NCBI RefSeq assembly: GCF_042854845.1
Contig: NZ_AP031498.1
Span: 744,001 to 808,000, forward strand
Reading direction: 5' to 3'
Length of the DNA stretch: 64,000 bases
Origin: Maricurvus nonylphenolicus
GTDB taxonomy: Bacteria; Pseudomonadota; Gammaproteobacteria; Pseudomonadales; Cellvibrionaceae
How positions within the stretch are numbered: the stretch's first letter is position 1; every line of letters starts with the position of its first letter. The notes beneath the pieces are model-generated. The model did not search any database. It saw nothing but the letters and a program-made list of their open reading frames with translations, and had not been told where the DNA came from. Both the position numbers and the translations under genes were made by a program. Positions 41,247 to 50,268 of this stretch are shown here, in pieces.

Positions 41247-42926
41247 ATGGACGCAATACAGCTCAGACAGGCCGGATTGGCTTCTGCAGGTCTCAATCTG
41301 CAGGTTTCAGAACAGTCACCTCAGCAGTTTCAACAGGCGGTGACCAATAAGTCAGCTGATTCTCTTCCTGATCTATTATCAAATCAGAGCCTCAATCCAA
41401 CCTTTGAAGTAACCACGGTAAACGACAGTGTTACTTTTAGCCACACCCAAAGGGCGGATGACACCGAGCTTTATGAGCCTCAGGCACTGCAACGGCAGGT
41501 CCGATTTAGCCGTGCTTCCGAAGACGAATTCAAAAACCCGATAGACCAGCGCCTGGCATCAGGCTTGGAAGATTTTAATGACAGCAGTCGCTGGGGGCGT
41601 ACAGCGTTTACTCTGGGGGATTTGATTAAAGGTGATTACACCGAATATCAACAGCATGCCGAAAACTCCATAAGTTCAGCCAAAACAGAGCTGGGCGCAT
41701 TGGCGCTGGATAATCGCAAGGCGTTCAGTACGACTACACAGGCGGAGTTAACCCTTCAGTTAACCACACGTGATGGCGATGTGATCACCTTTTCCTATGC
41801 CATGAATGCTGGCATGGCTGAACAGAAAGATGCCGGCACTTATAGCTTCCAGGAGATCGCTTTAAATTACAGTGTTGAAGGTGAGTTGTCTGAAGAAGAG
41901 AAAACTGCCCTGGCTGAATTTGCCAAGGGACTCGGTGCTTTTGCGCGGGATTTCTTTACCAACCCCGAAGCTACGCCAGATCTGGGCTCGTTGAAGCTCT
42001 TTGACAGTAAGTTAATTGCCGGTGTGAATCTGGAATTACAGGGCTCCGATGCTTCCTTTGAATTAACCCTGGAAGATGCCGAAGAAACACGCAAGCTGGA
42101 TATCACCTGGACTAATAACGAGTCCCAATGGGATAGTGGAGCCAAAGAAGGCCGTTCCAGTAATACCCTGCAATTGTTGATCAACAAACATGGGGCGACT
42201 GAAGGTAGGCATATTCAAAAAGATTTAGCCTTATCACAGCAGCAGGATATTATTCGTGAGTCGCTAACGGATGCCAGAGCTACCAGTCAGCAGCAAAACT
42301 ATATTCAAAATGCATTCAGTGCTATTCACCAGGATCTCTATTTCCTGCCGCCAGAAGGCAGTGATGCCATGGTTACAGGTTTAGCAGATTATTCACTGAC
42401 GTTTGCAGGCGAGTTGGAATTGCCGATGCGTTCCTCGGAAGTACTGGATGCCAAGGTGGGTGAAACTGCAGAGAATCTAAAGGGCAATCAGAACAGTGGT
42501 TTGTATGAGGGGATAAAGGATTTCCAGTTATCTCAGGAAACCACCATTGAGGAAAGTCGGGATCTACTGGAAATAACCCAACAGCAAAAAATGAAGTTGG
42601 ATGCAGATTTCTTCAGCGCCGCCCCGCATCTTGAAAATCCGGATTTTTCCCACCAGACCTTTATCCATCACACTATCGAGCGAGAATTCGAGATCGTCAG
42701 TCATCAGCAGTATGATGATCTCGATCTAATCTCTGCCACCATCAGCCAGCATTATAGTAACCAGGAAACCATCACTGAGTACAACGAGGGCAAGGTGGTA
42801 GATCGCTGGGAGAAAAACAAGCAGGTGGATAAACTGGTGGATAACACCGAACTGCTGCGTGACGGGGTGACCCATCAGCAGCAGCTGGATTTAGTCGAAA
42901 ATCTACTGGCAGCAAAGATTTTCTAA
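41247..42926 (+). CDS. Unrecognised 559-residue protein
   Basis: I do not recognise this protein. It has a good ribosome site (GAGGG six bases before ATG), no signal peptide or membrane segment, and an acidic, Gln/Ser-rich composition. The N-terminus (MDAIQLRQAGLASAGLNL) looks like a short helix. A central region contains beta-rich repeats of the form TQAELTLQLTTRDGDVITFSY and SDASFELTLEDAEETRKLDI, suggesting a paired beta module around residues 165-300; the last third is helical and Gln-rich. The mixture is seen in some cell-surface or flagella-associated proteins lacking Sec signals, but this is only resemblance. It converges on the PhoX gene with nine bases between stops. Confidence 0.6.
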   Translation: MDAIQLRQAGLASAGLNLQVSEQSPQQFQQAVTNKSADSLPDLLSNQSLNPTFEVTTVNDSVTFSHTQRADDTELYEPQALQRQVRFSRASEDEFKNPIDQRLASGLEDFNDSSRWGRTAFTLGDLIKGDYTEYQQHAENSISSAKTELGALALDNRKAFSTTTQAELTLQLTTRDGDVITFSYAMNAGMAEQKDAGTYSFQEIALNYSVEGELSEEEKTALAEFAKGLGAFARDFFTNPEATPDLGSLKLFDSKLIAGVNLELQGSDASFELTLEDAEETRKLDITWTNNESQWDSGAKEGRSSNTLQLLINKHGATEGRHIQKDLALSQQQDIIRESLTDARATSQQQNYIQNAFSAIHQDLYFLPPEGSDAMVTGLADYSLTFAGELELPMRSSEVLDAKVGETAENLKGNQNSGLYEGIKDFQLSQETTIEESRDLLEITQQQKMKLDADFFSAAPHLENPDFSHQTFIHHTIEREFEIVSHQQYDDLDLISATISQHYSNQETITEYNEGKVVDRWEKNKQVDKLVDNTELLRDGVTHQQQLDLVENLLAAKIF

Positions 42927-42935
42927 CTATTGCTT

Positions 42936-44870
42936 TTAAGACCCTACTCGCCCGCCACCTTTCTTGCGAATAGCCAATACACTCGGGCGTGGCGGTAATG
43001 AATCATCAAAATCCGGCCAGCGATGCACGGGATTATCAAAAGTAGAACCATCGGCATCCGCCGGGTGTTGCACCGCGAGAAACAGGGTTTCGCCGTCCGG
43101 GGTAAACTCCGGGCCACAGATCTCTGCACCTAAAGGACAGCCAAAGAAATGTTTCGGCAGGGCGCGGTAAGGGCCCGAGGTTGGCATAGCCCACAGGCCG
43201 TCGTGGAAGTGAAACTTTTCGCAACCGTCGGTGGCGACCCACATATTCCCCAATTTATCGAAAGCGAGGTTATCTGGGGTGGCAAACCAACCATCTTCGG
43301 TAACCGTTTCACCTTTAGGGCCGGTACCATAAAAACCGCGTTCATTCTGGTTGCCGCTGTTCGGGTGGCCGCCCAGAATAAAGGTATTCCAGTTAAATTT
43401 CAGTTGCGTATGATCACGATTACCGTCTTTGCCAGGATGGAGTATCTCGAGAATATGGCCAGCGGTATTTTTCGGGCGCATATTGCCGGGATCCGTGGTT
43501 TTACGTTTTTTATTTTTGGTCAGCATCACATAGGTACAATCGTTAACCGGGTTGGTTTCGATATCCTCCGGGCGATCCATTGGTGTGGCGCCAATCATTT
43601 CCGCAGCTCGGCGACATTCAATCAATACATCCGCCTGGGAGTGAAAACCAAACCTGTCGATCAGGAATGACTGCCCGTACACCAGAGGTAACCACTCACC
43701 GCTACCGTCTTCGTTTAGGCGTGCGGCGTACAAGGTACCTTCTTCAAGCAAGCCTAGGTTGCTTTCATAGTCATCTGGGTTGTAGTTATTGCTGGAAACA
43801 AATTTGTAGAAGAACTGGAATTCATCATCATCGCCAGTGTAAGCCACAATCGGTTGGCCGGGTTTGGCTACAATGGTCGTGCCCTCGTGCTCAAAGCGGC
43901 CCAGCGTGGTTAGCTTGCGAGGCTTGGAATGTGGATCATAGGGATTAAATTCCACCATCCAGCCAAAGCGGTTGGCTTCGCGGGGTTCTTTTTCGATATT
44001 AAAACGCGGTTCGTGTTTACCCCATTGGCGGTTGTCGCTGCTGCCAATGCTTAAGCGTTCATAGTTATCGCGTTCTTTGGCATCATCACCCTGCAAGCTA
44101 TTGAGGTCGCCCATAAAGGCGCCACCAAAACCTTCTTCGGCAATCAGTACCGTACCCCATGGGGTTTTACCGCCAGCACAGTTGCCCAGGGTGCCGTACA
44201 CCTCGGTACCTGTTGGATCGGCGGCTGTTTGCAGGCGCGGATTACCGGCTGCAGGGCCAGTGATTTGCATAGGTGTCGTTACAGTAATCCGACGGTTGTA
44301 GTCACTGTCTTTAATTACGCGCCATTGGTCACCGTCAAGTGCCACTTCCATAATGGTGTGGCCGCAGGCTTGATGTTCAATCGCAATATGTTCTTTGCGT
44401 GTATTTAGCTCACCGTCTTCTTCGTTCTGGTAGCCGCTAAACATTAAATGCGGTTGTGTGTATTCGTGGTTAATGCATAGCAAGCCACGCTGGCTATTAC
44501 CACTCTTGGCGTGTTGCATGCTGTTATCAGCTTTATCCTGCAGTGGCATAAAGCCAATAAAGTCATTGTTGTAGCCAAAGCGCGTCGCTTGCTGTTCTGC
44601 GGTTAGCGTGGCAGGTGCAAAGGTGTCTTCGTTAGACAGTGAATCGCCCCAGCTCATAAGCACCTGTGACTGATAACCTTCTGGAATGTGATGTTGGTGA
44701 TCAAGGCTGTGCGGAATTTCAGTAAAGCTGAGGCTGTTGCTTTGATCACTACAGCCACTGAGCTGGCCAGCAACTGTAGCGGTGGCAGCAATGGCTGCGC
44801 TACCTTTACCGGTATTTTTCAAAAATGCACGACGACTTAATGCGTTACCTGTTTTCTTTGAGGATGTCAT
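42936..44870 (-). CDS. PhoX family phosphatase-like protein, Tat-exported
   Basis: A 644-residue protein with a Tat signal (SRRAFLKNTGKGSAA) and a lipobox-like GQLSGC after it. The body matches the PhoX (DUF839) beta-propeller family: GLLCINHEYTQPH, PWGTVLIAEEGFGGAFMG, NRFGWMVEFNPYDP, AYTGDDDEFQFFYKFV and DGCEKFHFHDG. PhoX is a Ca/Fe alkaline phosphatase acting on phosphomonoesters in the periplasm during phosphate starvation. Its start overlaps the AraC gene stop (ATGA), making it the third gene of an operon headed by a Pho box, which supports a phosphate role. Confidence 0.85.
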   Translation of the reverse strand: MTSSKKTGNALSRRAFLKNTGKGSAAIAATATVAGQLSGCSDQSNSLSFTEIPHSLDHQHHIPEGYQSQVLMSWGDSLSNEDTFAPATLTAEQQATRFGYNNDFIGFMPLQDKADNSMQHAKSGNSQRGLLCINHEYTQPHLMFSGYQNEEDGELNTRKEHIAIEHQACGHTIMEVALDGDQWRVIKDSDYNRRITVTTPMQITGPAAGNPRLQTAADPTGTEVYGTLGNCAGGKTPWGTVLIAEEGFGGAFMGDLNSLQGDDAKERDNYERLSIGSSDNRQWGKHEPRFNIEKEPREANRFGWMVEFNPYDPHSKPRKLTTLGRFEHEGTTIVAKPGQPIVAYTGDDDEFQFFYKFVSSNNYNPDDYESNLGLLEEGTLYAARLNEDGSGEWLPLVYGQSFLIDRFGFHSQADVLIECRRAAEMIGATPMDRPEDIETNPVNDCTYVMLTKNKKRKTTDPGNMRPKNTAGHILEILHPGKDGNRDHTQLKFNWNTFILGGHPNSGNQNERGFYGTGPKGETVTEDGWFATPDNLAFDKLGNMWVATDGCEKFHFHDGLWAMPTSGPYRALPKHFFGCPLGAEICGPEFTPDGETLFLAVQHPADADGSTFDNPVHRWPDFDDSLPPRPSVLAIRKKGGGRVGS

Positions 44871-45907
44871 AAGGCTTCACGAAGTGTTATTTGATTACGT
44901 AATGTGCTGGGCAGTAAGCCTGTCCAGCGTTTAAAAGAGCGGCGGAAGTTGGCGTTGTCATTGATGCCGAGTTTTTGCGCGATGGCTTCGTTGGTCATGT
45001 CATCGATGACCATATAGGACAGCGCCAGTAACTTTTTGGCTTGATCCAATTCGTATTGAAAATTGGTTTGGTGATGCTTTAATCGACGTTTCATGGTTGC
45101 AGGACTTATACGAAACGCATCACAGCAGCTTTGCAGGGTGACAGTTTCTTTAGGAATTTTCCGCAACATGTAACGATGCAGGGATTCGACAAACCCGTAA
45201 CGGCCTTCCAGGCGACGGATAATATGGCGACAATCCCGTAGTGATTGTTGACGAATCAGGTCACTGGATTCTGAAAGTGGTTGTTGGGCTAATGTGGTGG
45301 GGATTAATAGCCCGGTGACAGGTGCGTTATATTGAATTTGTGATCCAAGATAGGTCGCCAGCTGGGCGTTGTTTTCGGGTTGATCGAATTCCAGTAAGAA
45401 TGACAAGCTACTGCTATCGAGGTGATAGTTCTTTATTAGGGTAACCAGCGATGACAGAAAGCTCTGCTTAATAAACGCTGCTTGAGTACCCAGGCCACAG
45501 CCGTCGGCTATGACCAATGCATAAAAGCCACGATTGTGCGTAAGGTGCAAGCAGACAAAAGGAAAATACAGGCGGCATTGATTACGGATAATTTCCAGTA
45601 GGTTAACAACATGGCTGGCGTTGCTGATCGCTTTTAGCAAATCGCCGCTAATCGCATAGGGCAGACGTCGGCCAAACCGTAGTGCCAAGTCACCACGTTT
45701 GTCCTGTCTTTGCATATTTTGGCACAAGCGTAAAAATTGCTCGCTGCTTATTTGCTTCTCATTACGGGCAATATCTTCCAAAAAAATGCCTGTGCCCCGT
45801 AGGGCAGCGGCTGTATCCAGGCGAGCATTTTGCCCCAGCTCAATAATGGTAGCTGGCAGTTGCCCCAGAGGAAGAATTTTGTCGTCGCAATAGAAGAAGT
45901 TCAGCAT
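44867..45907 (-). CDS. AraC family regulator in the Pho-box operon
   Basis: A 346-residue AraC protein with an Arabinose_bd-type N-terminal domain (about residues 20-200) and a C-terminal double HTH (about 240-340; LQSCCDAFRISPATMKRRLKHHQ and NEAIAQKLGINDNANFRRSFKRWTGLLPS). The ATG at 45905-45907 is one base past the stop of the GGDEF-like gene (TAAGATG), with AGGTGG upstream, and its own stop overlaps the PhoX start, so all three are translationally coupled. An open 35-codon upstream extension inside the previous gene is rejected. It may tune this operon or the divergent phytase operon. Confidence 0.85.
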   Translation of the reverse strand: MLNFFYCDDKILPLGQLPATIIELGQNARLDTAAALRGTGIFLEDIARNEKQISSEQFLRLCQNMQRQDKRGDLALRFGRRLPYAISGDLLKAISNASHVVNLLEIIRNQCRLYFPFVCLHLTHNRGFYALVIADGCGLGTQAAFIKQSFLSSLVTLIKNYHLDSSSLSFLLEFDQPENNAQLATYLGSQIQYNAPVTGLLIPTTLAQQPLSESSDLIRQQSLRDCRHIIRRLEGRYGFVESLHRYMLRKIPKETVTLQSCCDAFRISPATMKRRLKHHQTNFQYELDQAKKLLALSYMVIDDMTNEAIAQKLGINDNANFRRSFKRWTGLLPSTLRNQITLREAL

Positions 45908-45908
45908 C

Positions 45909-46847
45909 TTAGGCAACCACCTTGAGCTGTTGGCGTTGTTCCTTTTTTTCGCGTTTACGCTGTTCGAGCATGCGGTTAGCGGTATTGACAATATGCTGAG
46001 CGCTGGTGCCATCAGTTTGATCGGCTACAGCGTGAGTGAACTCGATATGAATAGCCTGCGTGTTGCTTCCGGTGTGGAATGACAAGCTGTGCAAGGAGCG
46101 ACTGATTTCGGTAGCCATTACCTCGGCTGTACTGCGAGCAGTGCTTGGCAGCAGGACGATAAAGCGATCACTCGCATAACGGCAGGCCAAATCGTTACGG
46201 CGGATATTCATTACAATCAGGTCAGCAACTTGTTTTAATAAACGATCACCTTCTGCATCACCGTATTGACGGTTGAAACTGTCGAAACCGTCAATATCAA
46301 ACAGCATAATAGCTGTGGCTTCGTTGCTTGCCTGTTGGCTCTCCAGTTCAAATTTAATTTGTTGTTCCATATACGGCGCGGTGTAGAGCCCGGTGATGTA
46401 ATCGATGGAACTGTGTTCCCTATAGAAGCGTTCCCGGCGACGCAATTGCTCGTTGATAGCTTGTTGTTCCTGACTCCATAAATACAGTCCATAGGCCAGA
46501 ATGCAAATGCCGATGGGTGCAATGACCGATTCGATGGCATCATCGAATAACATGCTAGGGGTGAGTACAAAGATTTCATCGAGAATATCTTGCAGCATGG
46601 CGGCAGAAAAACAGATAAAGCCGATTGTCAGCATATTGGTGACCTGACCACGTGGTCGGCTATGCAAAATAAATCCGGCAAACAACAGTGATAAAGCCAG
46701 TGTCGATCCTTCACCGAAAATATCCAGCCAGGTGATATCAGTAAACGCTTTCACATCACCCAGAATCGCATTGCCGGTAAATACCAAAGCCAGGCTCAGA
46801 ATAAGCCAACAGATTTTTAGAGTATGAAGATGAGCCTGGGTTTTCAT
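45909..46847 (-). CDS. Membrane GGDEF-domain protein with degenerate active-site motif
   Basis: A 312-residue protein with four or five N-terminal membrane helices (about residues 8-130), a short coiled-coil (QEQQAINEQLRRRERFYREH) and a GGDEF fold (about 150-305). The metal-binding strand LFDIDGFDSFNRQYGDAEGD is kept, but the signature loop reads RYASDRFIVLLP, so GG(D/E)EF is replaced by ASDRF. That should abolish diguanylate cyclase activity; an RxxD inhibitory site is not evident. A role as GTP- or c-di-GMP-binding sensor or scaffold is possible. It heads the AraC-PhoX operon and has a Pho box 53 bp before its start. Confidence 0.8.
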   Translation of the reverse strand: MKTQAHLHTLKICWLILSLALVFTGNAILGDVKAFTDITWLDIFGEGSTLALSLLFAGFILHSRPRGQVTNMLTIGFICFSAAMLQDILDEIFVLTPSMLFDDAIESVIAPIGICILAYGLYLWSQEQQAINEQLRRRERFYREHSSIDYITGLYTAPYMEQQIKFELESQQASNEATAIMLFDIDGFDSFNRQYGDAEGDRLLKQVADLIVMNIRRNDLACRYASDRFIVLLPSTARSTAEVMATEISRSLHSLSFHTGSNTQAIHIEFTHAVADQTDGTSAQHIVNTANRMLEQRKREKKEQRQQLKVVA

Positions 46848-46883
46848 AAATTCGCCTGAATCCTAAACAAACTAAATGCGACA

Positions 46884-46917
46884 ATTCTATGATGCTTATA
46901 TGACAGTAGGGCGACAG
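46884..46917 (-). promoter_or_regulatory. Pho box promoter of the GGDEF-like/AraC/PhoX operon
   Basis: On the minus strand CTGTCGC-CCTA-CTGTCAT (46917 to 46900) is a tandem 7+4+7 PhoB-type box. Exactly 10 bp further on is a -10 hexamer TAGAAT (46889 to 46884). This is the classic PhoB-dependent promoter geometry, with the Pho box replacing the -35. The predicted leader to the ATG at 46847 is about 30 nt. Confidence 0.75.
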
Positions 46918-47176
46918 ATATTGCTTGCAGCCCCTTGAATTTACTGGCCAGTTTACTGACTTGATATGTGCTGATAAGGGTCAAAAGAGATCACACAAAT
47001 TGGCGGCCAGATCTGTCATATTTCTCTGCCATTGGTATCAGTTACCTTATCTTGCTGTTTTTCAAACGTTTTTTGTTTTTCCTGGCTTGGCGTTAGCTCA
47101 TTTGACTGGGTTAATCTGGCTCAAATACCTGATAAATCCCATCCAAAATCCCTGAAAAGTGGCTGGCCGGCCTGGC

Positions 47177-47205
47177 CTGTCTTAATTCTGTCACCCTGCT
47201 GTCAC
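47177..47205 (+). promoter_or_regulatory. Pho box upstream of the TonB receptor-phytase operon
   Basis: Three direct repeats with an 11-bp period, CTGTCTT (47177), CTGTCAC (47188) and CTGTCAC (47199), match PhoB half-sites. A weak -10-like TACTTT begins 10 bp downstream (47216-47221). The ATG is about 110 bp further on. Between the two Pho boxes (46918-47176) I see no gene; only a loosely spaced pair CTGTCAT/CTGCCAT at 47013-47032. Confidence 0.7.
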
Positions 47206-47331
47206 AGACTACTTCTACTTTTTCTGGCGTTCGTTAACTTCAACCAAAAGTATGAGCCTGTTGTTCTGTCTTGGGGATTGACGGCCGGCTCTGATAGCCA
47301 ACCAACTATAAAGACTGTGATTGGGGATACC

Positions 47332-50196
47332 ATGATTAAGAAATTGGGGTTCAATAAAGGTGGATTGAAAAAAGCATCCATCACCACACTGATGGCAACG
47401 GGTGCATTCTTTTGCGCGCTGAATGCCAATGCTGATGGCCGACTGGAAGGTCGTATCAGTGATACGCAAGGTAAGGTTTACTTCGATGGCGCTATTGTTC
47501 GCTTAAAAGAACTGAAGCTGGAATCCAGCTCCAGCAACGGCGGTCGCTTCTCGTTTAATTCTGTACCTGCTGGCACCTACACTTTGATCGTTGATTACCT
47601 GGGGGCTGAGTCTGTTCAGCAACTGGTTAATATCACCGATGACAACACTACGCGTGAAAGTATCAAAATTGGTGAGAATGTCGATACCATCGAGAACGTG
47701 ATTGTAGTTGGTCAGGCCGCAGGTGCTAACAACGCTTTGAATAAGCAGCGTGCAGCGGATAACTTCAAATCTGTCGTATCTGCTGACTCCATTGGTCAAT
47801 TCCCGGATGAAAACGTCAGTGAAGCCTTACAGCGTGTACCAGGCGTATTTATTGAACGTGACCAGGGTGAAGGTCGTTTTGTTGGTGTTCGTGGTATCGA
47901 TCCTAACTTGAACAGTGCTTCTATTAACGGTGTAAATATTCCTGCCCCTGAGCGTGATCGTCGTTCTGTGGCTTTGGATGTGATTCCATCTGGCCTGCTG
48001 GAAGGTTTGGAAGTTACTAAAACTGTTACCCCGGATATGGATGGCTCTACCATTGGCGGTAATATTGAAGTTAAAAGCCTTTCTGCTTTTGATCGTGACG
48101 GTATGAGCTACAAAGTGTCTGCAGAAGCCAACCACAACGATCTGGAAGGCGAAACCAGTCCTAAAGTTGCTGGCTCTTTCACCAATGTATTTGATGTGAA
48201 TGGCGGTGAATTGGGCGTTGCGGCTGCAGTCAGCTGGCAGGAGCGTGAATTCGGCTCTGAGGTAATGGAAGGTGACGGTGAATGGGACTCTGATATTGAT
48301 GGTGCCGGTACCCGCGGTCCTAAAGAACTTCAGCAGCGTGACTACGAAGTAGAGCGTGAGCGTTTAGGTTTGGCTTTCAATCTGGACTGGCGTCCATCTG
48401 ATACCTCTGAGTACTACCTGCGTACTTTGTACAGTGAGTTTGAAGATCAAGAATATCGTCAGCGCACTAAGTACAAGTTTGAAGATGGCTCATTGAACAG
48501 TATTGATGCAAATTCTGCTACTTGGGATAACGCTGAAATGCGGCGTGATTTTAAGGACCGCTATGAAGAGCAGAAGATTATTTCTGTCGTTCTGGGTGGT
48601 ATGAATATGGTTGATGATTGGACCTATGAATACTCCGTAGGTTACTCCAAAGCTGAAGAGAATGAGCCTGGTCGCCGTGATACAGAGTTTGAAGAAATAA
48701 ACCCTATTACTCAGATGGGTTATACAAATCTGGGGGAAACTCCAGATCTGTTTGCATCTTCAAATGCTTTCGATGCAAATAACTTCGAATTGAAAGAAAT
48801 TGTTCTCGAAGATAATAAAACTGAAGACGAGCAATTCACTTATACCTTCGATATTACTCGCGAAATGGAATTTAACGGTCATCCGGGTTATGTCAAATTC
48901 GGTGCGAAAATGACTAATCGCGAAAAAATCGATGACGTTAATGCCGAAATATATGATGAATTTGGTACCCTAACGGGCACTACCATGGATAACTTTGTCG
49001 ATGGCTTGGTAAGCTATGATGTAGGTAACTTTGGTCCAAGTCTGAGCGAAAGTGCAATTGACAGCTTTATTGACGGAAATGTTATTGGTAGTACCGGTCT
49101 TCAGAGCTCTGACGCAATAGCAGAAAGCGCTGTATCATCCGCTCGTGATTACACCATCAACGAAGACGTTAAAGCAGCTTATATTATGAGCCGTGTAGAT
49201 ATTAATGATCTTCGCTTGGTTTATGGTGTTCGCTATGAACAAACTGACTTTGAGGCAAAAGGTTTTGATGCTCGATTAGTAGATGGTGATAATGCTGAAA
49301 TTGTAGCTAACAAATTTGATAAAGATTACAGCCATGTATTGCCAAGTATTAATGCTCGTTATCGTTTAAACGATACCATGCTGTTACGAGCAGCTTATTC
49401 GCAAACAATTGCTCGTCCATCATTTGGTGATGTGAATCCATCTCCTAGCGAGATCGAAATCGAAGAAATTGGTTCTTCGAACACTTACGAATTGAAAGTT
49501 GAAGCCGGTAACCCGGACCTGGATCCTTATGAATCTCAAAACTTCGATTTGGGTTTCGAGTTTTATCCAGGTGATATTGGTGCCTTTGGTGTATCAGCTT
49601 TCTATAAGAAAATCGATAATTTCATTTTCAAAGCTGAAACCAGTTCAATCGTAGATCCTGATACCTATGCGCCAGGTTACACGGTCGATTTGGATGAATA
49701 CGAAGTTATCAAACCTCTTAACGGTAAATCCGCCGATCTCTACGGTCTGGAATTAACCTATACCAAAAGCTTTGAAAATGGCTTCCTGGTTCAAGCTAAC
49801 GCCACCTTTACACAAAGTGATGCCGATCTTGACCTAGGGGTAGATGTTGATCGAGATACCAATATCGATCTTCCAGAGCAGGCCGACGAAGTCGGTAACC
49901 TGGTATTGGGTTATGAGAAAGGTCCTTGGAGTCTGCGCCTGTCAGCTGCTTATAAGAGCGAGCGTCTGATTGAGCTGGATCTGGAGGACGAAGCCAACGA
50001 TTTGTATCAAGATGACCACATGCAAATCGATTTGACGGCCAAAATGGACGTGAGCGATAACATGCAGCTTTATTTCAACGCCATTAATATTAACGATGAG
50101 CCTTACTATCGTTACCACGGTAAGAGCAAATACAATGCACAATACGAAGAATATGGTCCTTCCTTCGTATTGGGTATTACTTACCGTAACTTCTAA
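47332..50196 (+). CDS. TonB-dependent receptor with N-terminal carboxypeptidase-regulatory-like domain, probable phytate or organophosphate receptor
   Basis: A 954-residue outer-membrane receptor beginning at the ATG at 47332 (MIKKLGFNKGG) with a signal peptide ending NANA. A carboxypeptidase-regulatory-like beta domain (about residues 34-115, GRLEGRISDTQGKVYFDGA) precedes a TonB box (NVIVVGQAAG), the plug (about 135-260; PDENVSEALQRVPGVFIERDQGEG) and a long barrel ending SFVLGITYRNF. The architecture is that of large receptors for oligosaccharides or other bulky solutes. Linkage to a beta-propeller phytase directly downstream and a Pho box upstream supports uptake of phytate or its products; receptor-phytase pairs have been described in other gammaproteobacteria. 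An open 100-codon upstream extension is not coding-like. Confidence 0.85.
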   Translation: MIKKLGFNKGGLKKASITTLMATGAFFCALNANADGRLEGRISDTQGKVYFDGAIVRLKELKLESSSSNGGRFSFNSVPAGTYTLIVDYLGAESVQQLVNITDDNTTRESIKIGENVDTIENVIVVGQAAGANNALNKQRAADNFKSVVSADSIGQFPDENVSEALQRVPGVFIERDQGEGRFVGVRGIDPNLNSASINGVNIPAPERDRRSVALDVIPSGLLEGLEVTKTVTPDMDGSTIGGNIEVKSLSAFDRDGMSYKVSAEANHNDLEGETSPKVAGSFTNVFDVNGGELGVAAAVSWQEREFGSEVMEGDGEWDSDIDGAGTRGPKELQQRDYEVERERLGLAFNLDWRPSDTSEYYLRTLYSEFEDQEYRQRTKYKFEDGSLNSIDANSATWDNAEMRRDFKDRYEEQKIISVVLGGMNMVDDWTYEYSVGYSKAEENEPGRRDTEFEEINPITQMGYTNLGETPDLFASSNAFDANNFELKEIVLEDNKTEDEQFTYTFDITREMEFNGHPGYVKFGAKMTNREKIDDVNAEIYDEFGTLTGTTMDNFVDGLVSYDVGNFGPSLSESAIDSFIDGNVIGSTGLQSSDAIAESAVSSARDYTINEDVKAAYIMSRVDINDLRLVYGVRYEQTDFEAKGFDARLVDGDNAEIVANKFDKDYSHVLPSINARYRLNDTMLLRAAYSQTIARPSFGDVNPSPSEIEIEEIGSSNTYELKVEAGNPDLDPYESQNFDLGFEFYPGDIGAFGVSAFYKKIDNFIFKAETSSIVDPDTYAPGYTVDLDEYEVIKPLNGKSADLYGLELTYTKSFENGFLVQANATFTQSDADLDLGVDVDRDTNIDLPEQADEVGNLVLGYEKGPWSLRLSAAYKSERLIELDLEDEANDLYQDDHMQIDLTAKMDVSDNMQLYFNAININDEPYYRYHGKSKYNAQYEEYGPSFVLGITYRNF

Positions 50197-50220
50197 TAAC
50201 GCAGTTTTTCCTCAAGACTA

Positions 50221-50245
50221 GGCCCGGCTCTGCCGGGCCATTTTT
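50221..50245 (+). terminator. Hairpin between receptor and phytase genes (attenuator)
   Basis: GGCCCGGC-TCT-GCCGGGCC is a perfect 8-bp GC-rich stem followed by ATTTTT, in the 72-bp gap between two genes expected to be co-transcribed. It should terminate most transcripts and would let the receptor be made in excess over the phytase, unless the phytase has its own promoter. Confidence 0.75.
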
Positions 50246-50268
50246 ATTGCTCGATTAGTACAAAAAAT

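Noticed and set aside
47013..47032. Third Pho box in the phosphate-island gap
   Set aside because: CTGTCAT and CTGCCAT are 13 bp apart instead of 11, which is wrong for adjacent PhoB monomers.
47032..47331. 100-codon N-terminal extension of the phytase-operon TonB receptor
   Set aside because: It would place the Pho box inside the gene and put unlike sequence before a good signal peptide that begins at 47332.
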